The notes: generated by a model not told the origin, from the letters alone. DNA of 64,000 nt from Streptococcus porcinus (GCF_901542335.1 NZ_LR594036.1:2046001-2110000); one strand, 5' to 3'. Positions 1 through 9,507 are shown, numbered from the stretch's first letter. Made by a program: numbers and translations.

Positions 1-179
1 AAAATATAATAGGGACCGTATTCTTCTGTTGAATCAATAATTGCCTGATAATATTCTTCTAAAACAGCACCACTTTCAATCAAAGGTTCCACTGAAAGTT
101 CAACAGCTTCTTGCCAGCTTTCTGCTGACAGGCCTAGTCGAATAGAATTGTTCTCGATAAAAGCTTGTTTTAAGTTCAT
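1..179 (-). CDS. ulaC: PTS ascorbate EIIA component (UlaC), 5' part only
   Basis: The gene runs off the left edge, so only its first 59 codons are present (MNLKQAFIENNSIRLGL...). The start is ATG at 179, preceded by an AAAGGA ribosome binding site about seven bases away. The N-terminus resembles mannitol/ascorbate-type EIIA proteins, which carry phosphate from HPr to EIIB in the cytoplasm; the active-site histidine lies beyond the edge. It is the third gene of a ulaA-ulaB-ulaC run on the minus strand, 62 bp after ulaB. The assignment rests partly on those neighbours. Confidence 0.8.
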   Translation of the reverse strand, partial: MNLKQAFIENNSIRLGLSAESWQEAVELSVEPLIESGAVLEEYYQAIIDSTEEYGPYYI

Positions 180-241
180 GTCATATCCTTTCTTTACTGT
201 CAGTCAAAAAGCTTCTTTTTAACCAATAATTTATCAAAAGC

Positions 242-520
242 TTACAATACGTGACTAAGCTTCTCTTTAATCTCTTGGTCATCCATTAAATTATCAAGAC
301 CAACCAGATGCCCTTTAGTCCGGCCATCTAATTCATGAATTAAGTGATTAGAAGCAACTACAATGTCGTAACCTGCTGCTAAACTTTTTACTTCACCGAC
401 CGAACAAGACGCAGATTGAATATCCGTTACACCAAGTTGACGTAAAGCATTTTCAACTTTCATTTTGATAACCATAGATGATCCCATACCATTTCCACAT
501 GCTGTTAAAATTTTAACCAT
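242..520 (-). CDS. ulaB: PTS ascorbate-specific EIIB component
   Basis: This 92-residue soluble protein matches the small EIIB subunit of the L-ascorbate PTS. The N-terminal TACGNGMGSS motif holds the phosphorylated cysteine (Cys8) in the usual P-loop-like setting. It takes phosphate from UlaC and passes it to incoming ascorbate at UlaA. It lies between ulaA and ulaC on the minus strand. The gap to ulaA is unusually long for such an operon (205 bp), so the unit may be processed or partly terminated there. Confidence 0.92.
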   Translation of the reverse strand: MVKILTACGNGMGSSMVIKMKVENALRQLGVTDIQSASCSVGEVKSLAAGYDIVVASNHLIHELDGRTKGHLVGLDNLMDDQEIKEKLSHVL

Positions 521-725
521 AATCTTTTTCCTTTTTCTTTCATTTTGATATATCGCAGAGCTATTTAGTTATTAGTTCTTACGATTGGAGTTTATTTTTA
601 AATAGTGCAAGCTAATAAGCTTTGCTGACTATTGCTTAATAGAATAGCAACAAGTCTTATCTGTTATAAGTATCTTTTTTTCGCTTAGCCATACTAAGGC
701 AAATCAAGCAAAGGACAAATACCTT
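521..725. other. 205-bp gap inside the ula operon
   Basis: No open reading frame with a ribosome binding site is visible. The gap is AT-rich with short weak inverted repeats but no clear terminator. Such a long gap between the EIIC and EIIB genes is unusual and may carry an mRNA processing or attenuation signal; that is inference only. Confidence 0.4.
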
Positions 726-2165
726 TTATTTTGGTTGTGCTTCCCCTCGGTAGTAAGCTTCTTTGTCCTTAGCTTTCGCAAATTGTAATTGTGGAATAGC
801 TAAGAAGAAGAGACACACGACGATATAACCAAGGATGCCCAAATATTTGAAGATATAACCAAAAGCTAACCAAGGGAACTCGAAATCGATATTTCCGTGG
901 TAACCACCAGCCAAATCAAGTAAGCCAACTGCAATGGCACCTAAAGCCACCTGAATCACACCAGAAATAAAGGATAAGGCAACTGCTGCTTTCCAACCAC
1001 CGCGTTTATCTGCGAAAACGGCAATAGCCGCGTTATCAAAGAAGACCGGTACAAAACCTGTGATGATTAGAATTGGATTTTTAAAGACAACTAATAATGT
1101 AATGGTTATCAATTGGCCAATGAGACCAAAGGCAAATCCTGAAAGAACTGCATTTGATGACCCAAAACCATAAGAAGCTGCAACGTCAACAGCAGGGAAT
1201 GATCCTGGCAAGAGTTTGTTAGAAATACCTTGGAAGGCATTAGTTAACTCAGAAACAAACATCCGCACCCCTTGCATCAAGATAAAAAGATAAACTGAGA
1301 AAGTAAGTGATGTCTGTAGAATGTACATGAAGAAGGCTTGCTTAGCAGGTACAAAGGCTCCAGGTCCAATTAACTTAACATTAGACATGATGTCTGGACC
1401 AAGTACCGCTAGAATCCCACCGAAGAAGACTAACATTAAAGTAGCTGAAGCAACAACAGTATCATGGAAAATACTTAGAAAAGTTGGTAACTTCAAATTA
1501 TCAAGGTTTTCTTCTTTTTTACCAAAGAAGGGAGCCACTTTATCCACGAACCAAATCGCAAATTGTTGTTGGTGGCCAATAGCAAAACCTCCACCGCCAG
1601 TCAAGCGTTGAGTAGCTTCAACCGTCATATTAGAGCTTACTGCCCAATAAAGTCCACAAATAATACCTACTGCCCATGCTCCAAAAGCATTTTGAAATTG
1701 CGGGATTAAAAGAAGGACAAAAACAGAAATAGTTGCTGCTTGTTGGACCATAATGTGACCCGTAATAAAAAGAGTACGGATCTTAGTCACTTTACGAAGA
1801 GCTACCAATAAAATGTTAACCCCAAACCCAATCAGCAAGGCAGTAGTGGCAACGCTAATGAACCCCATACCTTCTAACTTGGCATTTGCTGCTGCCAAAC
1901 CAAAATAAGGGTCAATAACTGCCGCTTTCAATTCAAATTTCTTAGCTAAAGCCACTAAAATCGGTCTAAATGTAGTAACAAGACCACCCGCACCAACGTT
2001 CAAAATTAAATAGCCGACTGTTGCTTTAATAAAACCGGCAAAAACTTCATGCGGAGGTTTATTGAGTAGCATGTACCCAATCAGTACCAAAAGACCTACA
2101 AAAAAAGCTGGATTCTGCAAAATATTTTGCGAGAACCAATTTAGGGGAGCTAGGAACAATTCCAT
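726..2165 (-). CDS. ulaA: PTS ascorbate-specific EIIC permease
   Basis: This is a 479-residue, very hydrophobic protein with about ten or more membrane segments and the normal length for UlaA/SgaT permeases. It forms the membrane channel that moves L-ascorbate inward while it is phosphorylated via UlaC and UlaB. It opens the minus-strand ula operon with ATG at 2165 behind an AGAGGTAG ribosome binding site. A TATAAT box (2210-2215) and a catabolite-response-like element just upstream suggest CcpA repression. No catabolic ula genes lie within the window; they may follow beyond the left edge. Confidence 0.93.
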   Translation of the reverse strand: MELFLAPLNWFSQNILQNPAFFVGLLVLIGYMLLNKPPHEVFAGFIKATVGYLILNVGAGGLVTTFRPILVALAKKFELKAAVIDPYFGLAAANAKLEGMGFISVATTALLIGFGVNILLVALRKVTKIRTLFITGHIMVQQAATISVFVLLLIPQFQNAFGAWAVGIICGLYWAVSSNMTVEATQRLTGGGGFAIGHQQQFAIWFVDKVAPFFGKKEENLDNLKLPTFLSIFHDTVVASATLMLVFFGGILAVLGPDIMSNVKLIGPGAFVPAKQAFFMYILQTSLTFSVYLFILMQGVRMFVSELTNAFQGISNKLLPGSFPAVDVAASYGFGSSNAVLSGFAFGLIGQLITITLLVVFKNPILIITGFVPVFFDNAAIAVFADKRGGWKAAVALSFISGVIQVALGAIAVGLLDLAGGYHGNIDFEFPWLAFGYIFKYLGILGYIVVCLFFLAIPQLQFAKAKDKEAYYRGEAQPK

Positions 2166-2209
2166 GACGACTACCTCTTTTCAAAGTTATTAAGTATTTT
2201 TATATCTTT

Positions 2210-2234
2210 ATTATAAAAATTGAAAGCGTTTTAA
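2210..2234 (-). promoter_or_regulatory. ulaA promoter -10 and overlapping cre site
   Basis: A TATAAT hexamer (2210-2215, minus strand) lies 45 bp before the ulaA start. Directly upstream at 2221-2234 is TGAAAGCGTTTTAA, which matches the cre consensus TGWNANCGNTNWCA at 13 of 14 positions. This position in the core promoter fits carbon catabolite repression of ascorbate uptake by CcpA. No good -35 hexamer is evident. Confidence 0.6.
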
Positions 2235-2291
2235 AAAAGACCAAGTATCACACAGCCTTGTGTTCAAAAATGGACCAGAGTCTTAATCATC

Positions 2292-2326
2292 AAAAAAGTA
2301 TCTCCCTAAAATCAAGGAGATACTTT
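2292..2326 (-). terminator. leuS intrinsic terminator
   Basis: A ten-base stem (AAGTATCTCC with GGAGATACTT, loop about ten bases) is followed on the minus strand by a run of T. It lies 35 bp after the leuS stop and separates leuS from ulaA. Confidence 0.85.
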
Positions 2327-2360
2327 GTTTATTCTATTGTTCATAAAAGGAATAACTAGC

Positions 2361-4862
2361 TTATTTCACGACAATATTAACCAATTTATTAGGCACAACT
2401 ATGACCTTCAGCACTTCTTTACCTGCAATTTCAACTTGAACTTTTTCGTTAGCCAAAGCGATAGCTTCTAATTGAGCTTTTGGTAAATCTTTGGCTACTA
2501 AAAGCTTCGCTTTAACTTTGCCTTTGATTTGTACAACAATTTCAACTTCATTCTCGATGAGCTTACTCTCATCCCAAATCGGCCAAGCGACATGGGTTAC
2601 TGATTCTTCTATGCCAGTTACTTTCTGCCATAATTCTTCCCCTAAGTGAGGTGCAAATGGAGCAATTAATTGGATAAAGCCTTTGGCATAGTCAATAAAG
2701 AGGTTTTCTTCTTTATTAGCTGCATTAATGAAAATCATCAATTGAGCGATAGCTGTATTAAATTTCATGGCTTCAATTTGTTCAGTAACAGCTTTAACCG
2801 TTTCGTGATAAACCTTGTCCAAAGCTCCATTATTCTCAGCAATTATAGCTTTAGTCGTAATGAGTCGGTAAACACGATCCAAGAACTTACGACTTCCCTC
2901 AAGACCTTCCTCAGACCAAGCGATAGAAGCATCAAGGGGACCCATGAACATTTCATAAACACGCAGAGTATCCGCACCGTACTCTTCTACCACATCATCA
3001 GGATTAACAACATTCTTAAGAGACTTCGACATTTTAGCTGGTGCTTGTTCTAATTCTTCGCCAGTTTCCATGTGGAAATAAGAACCATCACGTTTTTCAA
3101 CCTTATCTGTTGCTACAAGTGCCCCGCGGTGATCACGATAGCTTGTTCCCAAAATCATTCCTTGGTTAAAGAGCTTTTGGAATGGTTCCTTAGTCGGTAC
3201 AATCCCTAAATCGTAGAGGACTTTATGCCAGAACCGTGCATAGAGCAAGTGAAGAACGGCATGTTCTGCACCACCCACGTAAATATCAACTGGCAACCAT
3301 TGTTTTAATAATTCGGGGTCTGCCAAAGCCTGATCATTATGAGGGTCAATATAACGTAAATAATACCAACTAGACCCGGCCCATTGTGGCATCGTATTAG
3401 TTTCGCGACGACCTTTAACACCATCTTCACGAACCACTTCTAACCAATCCGTAAGATTGGCCAAAGGCGACTCACCAGTGCCTGAAGGACGAATATCACC
3501 CGTTACAGGAAGAATCAACGGTAGTTGATCTTCTGGCACAGCTGTTGAAGTTCCATCCTCCCAATGTATAATCGGAATTGGTTCCCCCCAATAGCGTTGA
3601 CGAGAAAAGAGCCAATCACGTAAGCGATAAGTCACTTTCTCATTGCCAACTTGCTGTTCTTCCAACCAAGCAACCATTTTAGCGATGGCATCTTCTTTGT
3701 TGAGACCGTTTAGGAAGTCAGAATTAATATGAAGTCCATCTTCTGTGTAGGCTGCTTCCTCAACATTACCCCCTTCTAAAACAGGAATAATGTCAAGATC
3801 AAATTGCTTCGCAAATTCCCAATCACGTTCATCATGAGCAGGCACTGCCATAATAGCACCTGTTCCATAGCTTGCTAAAACATAGTCAGCAATCCAAATC
3901 GGCATTGCTTGTCCATTTACTGGGTTAATGGCATAGCTACCAGTCCAAACACCCGTTTTTTCTTTGGCTAAGTCTGTACGCGCTAAATCTGATTTAAGGC
4001 TTGCCTGACGTTTATATTCAGCCACCGCTTCAGCTTGTTCTGTACTCGTAATAGCATCAACAAGCGCATGCTCTGGAGCCAGGACTGCATAGGTAGCCCC
4101 AAACAAGGTGTCAGGACGAGTGGTGAAAACAGTGAAACTTTCGCTAGAATCCTTAACTGCAAATGTGACATTAGCCCCTACTGATTTGCCAATCCAATTC
4201 CTTTGCATGTCTTTGATGGACTCTGGCCAATCTACTTCTTCAAGGTCTTCGAGAAGTCGTTCCGCATAGGCTGTGATTTTAAGCATCCACTGACGCATTG
4301 GTTTACGGACAACTGGATAACCACCACGTTCTGAAGTTCCATCAGGCAGTACTTCCTCATTAGCAATTGCCGTTCCAAGCTCTTCAACCCAGTTGACAGG
4401 TACTTCGGCTTCATAAGCCAAGCCTTTTTCATAGAGTTTCGTAAAAATCCATTGTGTCCACTTATAATAGTTGGGATCTGTTGTATTAATTTCTCGGTCC
4501 CAGTCATAGGAGAAACCCAGAGCATTAATTTGGCGCTTGAAATTGGCAATGTTTTCTGCTGTAAATTCAGCTGGATCATTTCCAGTGTCCATAGCATATT
4601 GTTCAGCCGGTAATCCAAAAGCGTCCCATCCCATTGGATGAAGAACATTATAGCCTTGAGCGCGTTTAAAACGGCTTAAAATATCAGTAGCTGTATAGCC
4701 CTCAGGGTGACCAACATGTAAGCCCGCACCAGAAGGGTAAGGAAACATATCTAAAGCATAAAATTTAGGTTTTGAAGCATCCGTTCCCGTTTTAAAGGTA
4801 TGATTTTTAGCCCAGTAAGCCTGCCATTTAGGATCTATTTCTTTGTGATTATAAAATGTCAT
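2361..4862 (-). CDS. leuS: Leucyl-tRNA synthetase
   Basis: This 833-residue class I aminoacyl-tRNA synthetase charges tRNA-Leu in the cytoplasm. The HIGH-type signature appears as HVGHPEGYT near residue 50 and the KMSKS loop is present as KMSKSLKN. A connective-peptide editing domain lies between them. The length is normal for bacterial LeuRS. The start [10 protein letters not shown] has a GGGAG ribosome binding site. The 120-bp leader is too short for a T-box and shows none; an extended -10 (TGCTATAAT) lies about 45 bp upstream. Confidence 0.98.
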   Translation of the reverse strand: MTFYNHKEIDPKWQAYWAKNHTFKTGTDASKPKFYALDMFPYPSGAGLHVGHPEGYTATDILSRFKRAQGYNVLHPMGWDAFGLPAEQYAMDTGNDPAEFTAENIANFKRQINALGFSYDWDREINTTDPNYYKWTQWIFTKLYEKGLAYEAEVPVNWVEELGTAIANEEVLPDGTSERGGYPVVRKPMRQWMLKITAYAERLLEDLEEVDWPESIKDMQRNWIGKSVGANVTFAVKDSSESFTVFTTRPDTLFGATYAVLAPEHALVDAITSTEQAEAVAEYKRQASLKSDLARTDLAKEKTGVWTGSYAINPVNGQAMPIWIADYVLASYGTGAIMAVPAHDERDWEFAKQFDLDIIPVLEGGNVEEAAYTEDGLHINSDFLNGLNKEDAIAKMVAWLEEQQVGNEKVTYRLRDWLFSRQRYWGEPIPIIHWEDGTSTAVPEDQLPLILPVTGDIRPSGTGESPLANLTDWLEVVREDGVKGRRETNTMPQWAGSSWYYLRYIDPHNDQALADPELLKQWLPVDIYVGGAEHAVLHLLYARFWHKVLYDLGIVPTKEPFQKLFNQGMILGTSYRDHRGALVATDKVEKRDGSYFHMETGEELEQAPAKMSKSLKNVVNPDDVVEEYGADTLRVYEMFMGPLDASIAWSEEGLEGSRKFLDRVYRLITTKAIIAENNGALDKVYHETVKAVTEQIEAMKFNTAIAQLMIFINAANKEENLFIDYAKGFIQLIAPFAPHLGEELWQKVTGIEESVTHVAWPIWDESKLIENEVEIVVQIKGKVKAKLLVAKDLPKAQLEAIALANEKVQVEIAGKEVLKVIVVPNKLVNIVVK

Positions 4863-4985
4863 ATGGAATCTCCCGTGTCAAAAGTCTAGTTCTTCCTATT
4901 ATAGCATGAAATCAATGGTTAATAAATGGGGAATCACAAGCAATAGCTCTTTTTTCGCTTATAAGTGTTATAACTAGCAATGACC

Positions 4986-5012
4986 AAAAAAAGACGGGAA
5001 TCCCCATCTTTT
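4986..5012 (-). terminator. Terminator of the GA-module surface protein gene
   Basis: An AAAAGA-x-GGG stem pairs with CCC-x-TCTTTT around a four-base loop and ends in a seven-base T run on the minus strand, 15 bp after the stop of the LPXTG gene. Confidence 0.75.
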
Positions 5013-5027
5013 CAATAATCTAAATCA

Positions 5028-5891
5028 TTATTGTTTTTTACGTTTTGTACCGTATGCTACCATACCTGAAGCCGCTATAACAGACATAGCAATTGCTGTT
5101 AAGATTGGGCTGTTATCTTCACCAGTTACAGGTAAAGTTGTTGTGTAATGAGATGCTTTATCTGATCGTGGCATTGCTTGTGGTGCCGCACTTTCCGCAA
5201 TTCTCTTTGTTTCTTGTGGACGAGCTGTTTCTTGAGCTACCTCATTTTGTTTTGCTTTTTCTTGTTCTTTTTCGTTATCAACTGTTTCGGTTTTATCTTT
5301 TGTAAGTGATTCAACCATTTCTTCTGTATGTGGCTCAGTTGTTTCTCCTGAGTTTTCTGTATCTGAATTAGTTGACTCTACTTCTGTTTCTGGGTTTTCT
5401 GGTTGAACACTTTCACTTTCCGAATTCTCATCTTCCGTATTTTCAACCTTTCCTTCTTCCTCATTTTCAAGAATTTCAGGATGTTCTTCGGCTACTTCAC
5501 GTTTAAGTTCTTCTTCTAACTTATCTTTGTGGACTTCTTTTAACCCTGGTAGAGTTTGTTCCATAAACTCTTTCAAGCCCTCCACTGTTTTTGCAGAGCC
5601 TGCTATTTTTTTAATTAAACTACTAGCTCCTAATGCTTCTAACTCCTCTAAAGCGTCCTTTTTAGCAGTTTCTAATTGGGTCTTTTTATCTTCTTTTTTA
5701 TCTTTTTCCTTAGTTGTTACTCCCTCAGAAGGCACTTCAGGTTTCTCTTTCATTTCCGCCACTACTGGTGATGGCTCACTTACTTCATTCGCTGATACAA
5801 CGCTTCCCCCTGCTAAGACAGCCACAGAAACAGCTGCCAAACCGTAGGCAGATTTTCTGAGGTAGTATTTCATACGCTTATTTTCTTTCAT
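5028..5891 (-). CDS. LPXTG surface protein with a single GA (albumin-binding) module
   Basis: This is a 287-residue wall-anchored protein. Residues 1-35 form a YSIRK-like signal peptide (YLRKSAYGLAAVSVA). Residues about 72-118 resemble the three-helix GA module of protein G and PAB: an AKKDALEELEALG start, a Lys-rich middle and the hallmark AKTVEG. A long acidic, low-complexity Glu/Ser/Thr stalk follows, then LPVTG at 253, a hydrophobic stretch and a KRKKQ tail for sortase A. GA modules of this family bind serum albumin; binding here is inferred. The start has GGAGTTGAA in front of ATG. It lies between nusG and leuS. Confidence 0.82.
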   Translation of the reverse strand: MKENKRMKYYLRKSAYGLAAVSVAVLAGGSVVSANEVSEPSPVVAEMKEKPEVPSEGVTTKEKDKKEDKKTQLETAKKDALEELEALGASSLIKKIAGSAKTVEGLKEFMEQTLPGLKEVHKDKLEEELKREVAEEHPEILENEEEGKVENTEDENSESESVQPENPETEVESTNSDTENSGETTEPHTEEMVESLTKDKTETVDNEKEQEKAKQNEVAQETARPQETKRIAESAAPQAMPRSDKASHYTTTLPVTGEDNSPILTAIAMSVIAASGMVAYGTKRKKQ

Positions 5892-5957
5892 TTCAACTCC
5901 TTTTTTCTTATTTAAAATTAATTTTTATTAACCTTTTATAAATTCAAGGTTAATAAT

Positions 5958-5986
5958 ATTATAACTTTATATTTTAATTAAATCAA
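5958..5986 (-). promoter_or_regulatory. Promoter of the GA-module protein gene
   Basis: TTGATT (5981-5986) and TATAAT (5958-5963) are 17 bp apart on the minus strand. The predicted start near 5951 gives a leader of about 60 bases. The first bases of that leader hold an AACCTT/AAGGTT inverted repeat (5930-5951). Confidence 0.65.
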
Positions 5987-6040
5987 GATTGGTTTATTGT
6001 GTTTGTTTGTTAATTAGATTACAAAAAGATGTCAATTCCA

Positions 6041-6073
6041 AACAAAAAAGCACTAGACTAAACATCTAGCACT
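6041..6073 (-). terminator. nusG terminator
   Basis: A nine-base stem with two G-U pairs (AGTGCTAGA with TCTAGTGCT in the minus-strand RNA) is followed by six T, 29 bp past the nusG stop. Confidence 0.75.
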
Positions 6074-6101
6074 TGATTTTCCTAATCATTATCACATAAC
6101 A

Positions 6102-6644
6102 TTATTGCAACTCTGCAATCTGATACAGCTCAACTTCGGCAATGGTTTCAGAACCAAACATATTAAGCGTTAATTTAACCTTATTGTTCTCGATCTCAAC
6201 AACTCGACCCTCTTGTCCCATAAAGGCCCCATCAATGATTTGAACAACATCTCCTTCTTTTATATTAGTGTCAAAGACATCAATCGTTTGTCCCATCGAA
6301 AGCAGGATTGAACGAATCTCTTCTTCAAGTAATGGGGTCGGTTTTGAACGGTTCCCGTGAGAACCAACAAATCCTGTAACATTTGGCGTATTACGAACAA
6401 CAAACCAAGCTTCATCCGTCATAACCATTTCTACTAAAACGTATCCAGGGAAGCGATTTTCTTCAACTTCTTTGGTTTGACCATTTTTTTCAATATTTAC
6501 TGTTTGTGTAGGAATCTCAACACGTAAAATATTGTCTAACATATTGTAGGTTTGAGCACGCTGCAAGAGGTTTTCTTTCACTTTATTTTCATAACCAGAA
6601 TAAGTTTGAAGCACAAACCAACCTTTATCAAATGAGTCTAACAT
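6102..6644 (-). CDS. nusG: Transcription termination/antitermination factor NusG
   Basis: This is a 180-residue NusG: an N-terminal NGN domain (GWFVLQTYSGYENKV near the start, FPGYVLVEM) and a C-terminal KOW domain (EGDVVQIIDGAFMGQEGRVVEI). It binds RNA polymerase and modulates pausing and Rho or ribosome coupling. The start MLDSFDKGW at 6644 is preferred over an in-frame upstream ATG because it has AAAGGAAA just ahead and fits the family. It has its own strong promoter and a terminator-like hairpin in its leader, apart from secE. Confidence 0.97.
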   Translation of the reverse strand: MLDSFDKGWFVLQTYSGYENKVKENLLQRAQTYNMLDNILRVEIPTQTVNIEKNGQTKEVEENRFPGYVLVEMVMTDEAWFVVRNTPNVTGFVGSHGNRSKPTPLLEEEIRSILLSMGQTIDVFDTNIKEGDVVQIIDGAFMGQEGRVVEIENNKVKLTLNMFGSETIAEVELYQIAELQ

Positions 6645-6662
6645 ATATTTTCCTTTCATCAG

Positions 6663-6684
6663 AAAAAAGCCTAAGACGGCTTTT
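6663..6684 (-). terminator. Terminator-like hairpin inside the nusG leader (possible attenuator)
   Basis: On the minus strand AAAAGCC and GGCTTTT form a seven-base stem around a six-base loop, followed by a T run. It lies downstream of the nusG promoter and 19 bp before the nusG start, so every nusG transcript from that promoter must pass through it. Function as an attenuator is inferred. Confidence 0.65.
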
Positions 6685-6704
6685 GGAATGATTTCGTTAC
6701 CCTC

Positions 6705-6733
6705 ATTATAATCCAAGTCCTTAGCCCTGTCAA
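6705..6733 (-). promoter_or_regulatory. Consensus nusG promoter
   Basis: A perfect TTGACA (6728-6733) and TATAAT (6705-6710) are separated by exactly 17 bp on the minus strand. The predicted transcription start is near 6698, giving a nusG leader of about 54 bases. Confidence 0.85.
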
Positions 6734-6752
6734 TGATTTCCTGAATGCAAGC

Positions 6753-6777
6753 AAAAAAAGCCGAACCGTGTCGGCCT
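6753..6777 (-). terminator. secE terminator
   Basis: GCCGA and TCGGC pair around a six-base loop and are followed by seven T on the minus strand, just after the secE stop. It separates rpmG-secE from nusG. Confidence 0.85.
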
Positions 6778-6781
6778 TGTT

Positions 6782-6961
6782 TTAGTTAAAATAGGTAATT
6801 ATTGATAAGATACCTTTAGATAATAGGTGGTCAAAAATGAAAATAATAATAGTAAAGAATGCAGTGTATTCAAGTACTGCAATAAAATCTTTCCAACGTT
6901 GTTTTCTATTTGGCCAGGTTGTATCTTTCAATAATGTAAAAATACCACTGATAAATCCCAT
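6782..6961 (-). CDS. secE: Preprotein translocase subunit SecE
   Basis: This is a 59-residue protein starting MGFISGIFTLLKDTTWPNRKQ. It has the conserved TTWPNRKQ amphipathic segment and one C-terminal membrane helix (FTIIIFIFDHLL). SecE is an essential small subunit of the SecYEG channel in the cytoplasmic membrane. It lies nine bases after rpmG in the usual rpmG-secE order. The start at 6961 follows GGAGAG. Confidence 0.93.
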   Translation of the reverse strand: MGFISGIFTLLKDTTWPNRKQRWKDFIAVLEYTAFFTIIIFIFDHLLSKGILSIITYFN

Positions 6962-6970
6962 CAGACTCTC

Positions 6971-7123
6971 CTAACGTGTTTCTTTATGTAACGTATACTT
7001 TTTACAATGCTTGCAAAATTTATTTACTTCTAGTCGTGTCGCTTTAGGCGTGCTACTAACCCCAATTGAATAGTTTCGGCTTCCACATTCGACACAGGCT
7101 AGGCTTGCTTTTTTCTGTGCCAT
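6971..7123 (-). CDS. rpmG: 50S ribosomal protein L33
   Basis: This is a 50-residue basic protein ([19 protein letters not shown]...). It has two CxxC pairs, CVEC near the start and CKHC near residue 38, marking the zinc-binding form of L33. It is part of the large ribosomal subunit. It lies upstream of secE and 48 bp after the pbp2A start, in the gene order typical of Gram-positive bacteria. The start has GGAGGGCGCT ahead of ATG. Confidence 0.92.
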   Translation of the reverse strand: MAQKKASLACVECGSRNYSIGVSSTPKATRLEVNKFCKHCKKYTLHKETR

Positions 7124-7171
7124 AGCGCCCTCCGTAGAGATATTCTAACACGAATTATGCAATTGCGCAAG

Positions 7172-9475
7172 CTATCTAAAATAGTCAATAATCCCATTCC
7201 AGATACTTTTGGCTTTCTCTTTTAAGCCGTAGTTATTGACTGCATCCGAAATTGATTTCGAAGCATCTTCAGCTGATTTTCTAAGATTATCGATAATATC
7301 ATGAGATCCTTGAGCAGTTTCAGTACTTGTTTCATTTATTCCATAGACCGCCGAAATACCATTGGCAGCATAGGCGTTATCCACTTTAAACTGGCTACCT
7401 TTAGTGTAAGGTAAAATATAAGAGGCTTGTGTACTAAAGATTGCTGAAGCTGTTCCGGCACTGGAATCCGATAAATAATGGTGCTCGTCTGTCTTATTAA
7501 AACCTAGCCACTGACTAATAACAACGTCTGGGGTATAACCAATAACCCATTGGTCACCTGATAAATCTGGGTTAAAATCTGTTTCTGTTGTTCCTGTCTT
7601 ACCAGCTAATGTATAACCATAAACATTAGCATTGACAGCAGAGCCATTTGAAAACGTTCCTAACATCATACTAGTCATCTTATCAGCAACAGATTGACTA
7701 ATGACACGTTTGGACTGATCAGAATGCTCTTTGACAACTTTTCCACTTGCGGTTTCAATCTTAGTAATAAAGTGAGCTTTGTGCATCACCCCATTATTAG
7801 CAAATGCCGAATAAGCCTGAGCCATTTCAAGTGGATTCGTCGTAACGCTCCCACCTAAAGCAATTCCTAATTCTTTACTAGAAGAAGGCATATCTAAGCC
7901 AAATTTTTTACCATAAGCAATGGCTTTATCAACCCCCAAATCCTTAACCGTTGCAACAGCTGGAATATTATAAGAATTAGCTAAGGCCTGATACATCGGC
8001 ACATCTTCCGATTCATAATTTCCATAGTTATGAGGTTTGTAGTCACCAAAATCACGAACTGTGTTTGGTAAGAGCTTATCAATAGACCAACCAGAAGCTA
8101 TGGCTGGAGCGTAGACAATCAACGGTTTGATGGAAGAAGCCGGGCTACGTTTTGCCTGTGTAGCATAGTTGAAACTACGAAACTCTTGCTTCCCATCAGC
8201 ATTAACCCTTCCTACAAGTCCACGAACACCGCCAGTTTTAGGGTCTAGCGCAACACTAGCACCTTGAGCACTTGTCCCATCGTAAGCAGAAACAGGAAAA
8301 AGACTAGCAGTATTGAAAGTCGTTTGCATCCCTGTTTGGTAATTCTGATCTAATTCAGTGTAAATCTTATAGCCATTATTAACCAAGTCTTTTTCCGAAA
8401 TACCATAAGTAGAGATAGCTTCATTAATGACTGCATCGAAATAGGATGGGTATTTATAATCATCTGATTTACCAACGTAAGTGTCTGCTAAACGATTACC
8501 AATACCAATAGACTTAGACTCTTGGGCCTGTTGTTTGGTAATCTTACCAGCATCAACCATGACAGATAAAACGGTATCTCGCCGATTGGTCGCATTCTTA
8601 ATAGAATAAAGAGGATTATAAATTTCTGGACCCTTTAGCATTCCCGCCAAAGTGGCCGCCTCATCTAGGGTCAAATTGGCTGCGCTTGTTCCAAAGTACT
8701 TTCGACTGGCGTCTTCGACACCCCAAATTCCATTTCCAAAGTAAGAATTATTGAGGTACATGGTTAAAATTTCTTTTTTGCTGTACTTTTTGGTTAATTC
8801 TAAAGCTAAGAAAAATTCACGCGCTTTACGCTTAATCGTTTGATCTTGAGATAGATAAGCATTCTTTGCTAATTGTTGCGTAATTGTTGAGCCACCACCA
8901 AAATGTCCCGCAGTGGCAACTGCCAGTAGGAAACGGCTAAGATTAATACCGTTATTTTCATAAAAGGTGCGGTCCTCAGTTGCAATAACAGCATTCTCAA
9001 GATTGTCAGAAATAGCATCCAACTCTACATAGGTTCCTTTTTGACCTGATAAACTTCCAGCATACTCTGCTTTATTGTCATAAATAACAGTTGTTGCCTT
9101 TAATGCATTCTGTAAATCTGAAACCTTGGCCGTCTTGGATAAGTAAAAAAGATATGATCCTATCGCTAAAACGAGCGTCCCAATAACAATCAAGAAAATT
9201 TTTCCAATATGATACCGACGCCAAAAACGCCTGATTGGATTCCGAGGAGAAGGTAAGATAGCTTCTAACTTCTGCTTCCAAGCAGGCTCTTGTTTTTGTG
9301 GGTTCTCTGAGGACTCCCTCCGCCGATGAAAAGACGCTTTTGCTAGTTCTTCTTGGCTAGCTGTCTGGGATTCTTTAGTCAAACCCTCAGACATTTTGGA
9401 GGTTTCTCGTTCTTTTCGTTTTTCCGCATATTTTTTGGGTAAAAACTTCTTTTCAAGTAATTCTAAAAATGTCAT
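7172..9475 (-). CDS. pbp2A: Class A penicillin-binding protein 2A
   Basis: This is a 767-residue bifunctional peptidoglycan synthase. A basic cytoplasmic tail is followed by one membrane anchor (about 93-112). A GT51 glycosyltransferase domain carries EDRTFYENNG and GGSTITQQLAKN. A transpeptidase domain carries SSIK (SxxK serine), SYN (SxN) and KTGTT (KTG). It polymerises glycan strands and cross-links them outside the membrane. A Ser/Thr-rich tail follows the KTG region. It lies directly upstream of rpmG-secE. Confidence 0.95.
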   Translation of the reverse strand: MTFLELLEKKFLPKKYAEKRKERETSKMSEGLTKESQTASQEELAKASFHRRRESSENPQKQEPAWKQKLEAILPSPRNPIRRFWRRYHIGKIFLIVIGTLVLAIGSYLFYLSKTAKVSDLQNALKATTVIYDNKAEYAGSLSGQKGTYVELDAISDNLENAVIATEDRTFYENNGINLSRFLLAVATAGHFGGGSTITQQLAKNAYLSQDQTIKRKAREFFLALELTKKYSKKEILTMYLNNSYFGNGIWGVEDASRKYFGTSAANLTLDEAATLAGMLKGPEIYNPLYSIKNATNRRDTVLSVMVDAGKITKQQAQESKSIGIGNRLADTYVGKSDDYKYPSYFDAVINEAISTYGISEKDLVNNGYKIYTELDQNYQTGMQTTFNTASLFPVSAYDGTSAQGASVALDPKTGGVRGLVGRVNADGKQEFRSFNYATQAKRSPASSIKPLIVYAPAIASGWSIDKLLPNTVRDFGDYKPHNYGNYESEDVPMYQALANSYNIPAVATVKDLGVDKAIAYGKKFGLDMPSSSKELGIALGGSVTTNPLEMAQAYSAFANNGVMHKAHFITKIETASGKVVKEHSDQSKRVISQSVADKMTSMMLGTFSNGSAVNANVYGYTLAGKTGTTETDFNPDLSGDQWVIGYTPDVVISQWLGFNKTDEHHYLSDSSAGTASAIFSTQASYILPYTKGSQFKVDNAYAANGISAVYGINETSTETAQGSHDIIDNLRKSAEDASKSISDAVNNYGLKEKAKSIWNGIIDYFR

Positions 9476-9507
9476 AGTGTCATTATACCACTATGAGTAA
9501 TCAAGTT

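Noticed and set aside
4863..4985. T-box riboswitch upstream of leuS
   Set aside because: The leader is too short and the conserved T-box sequence is absent.
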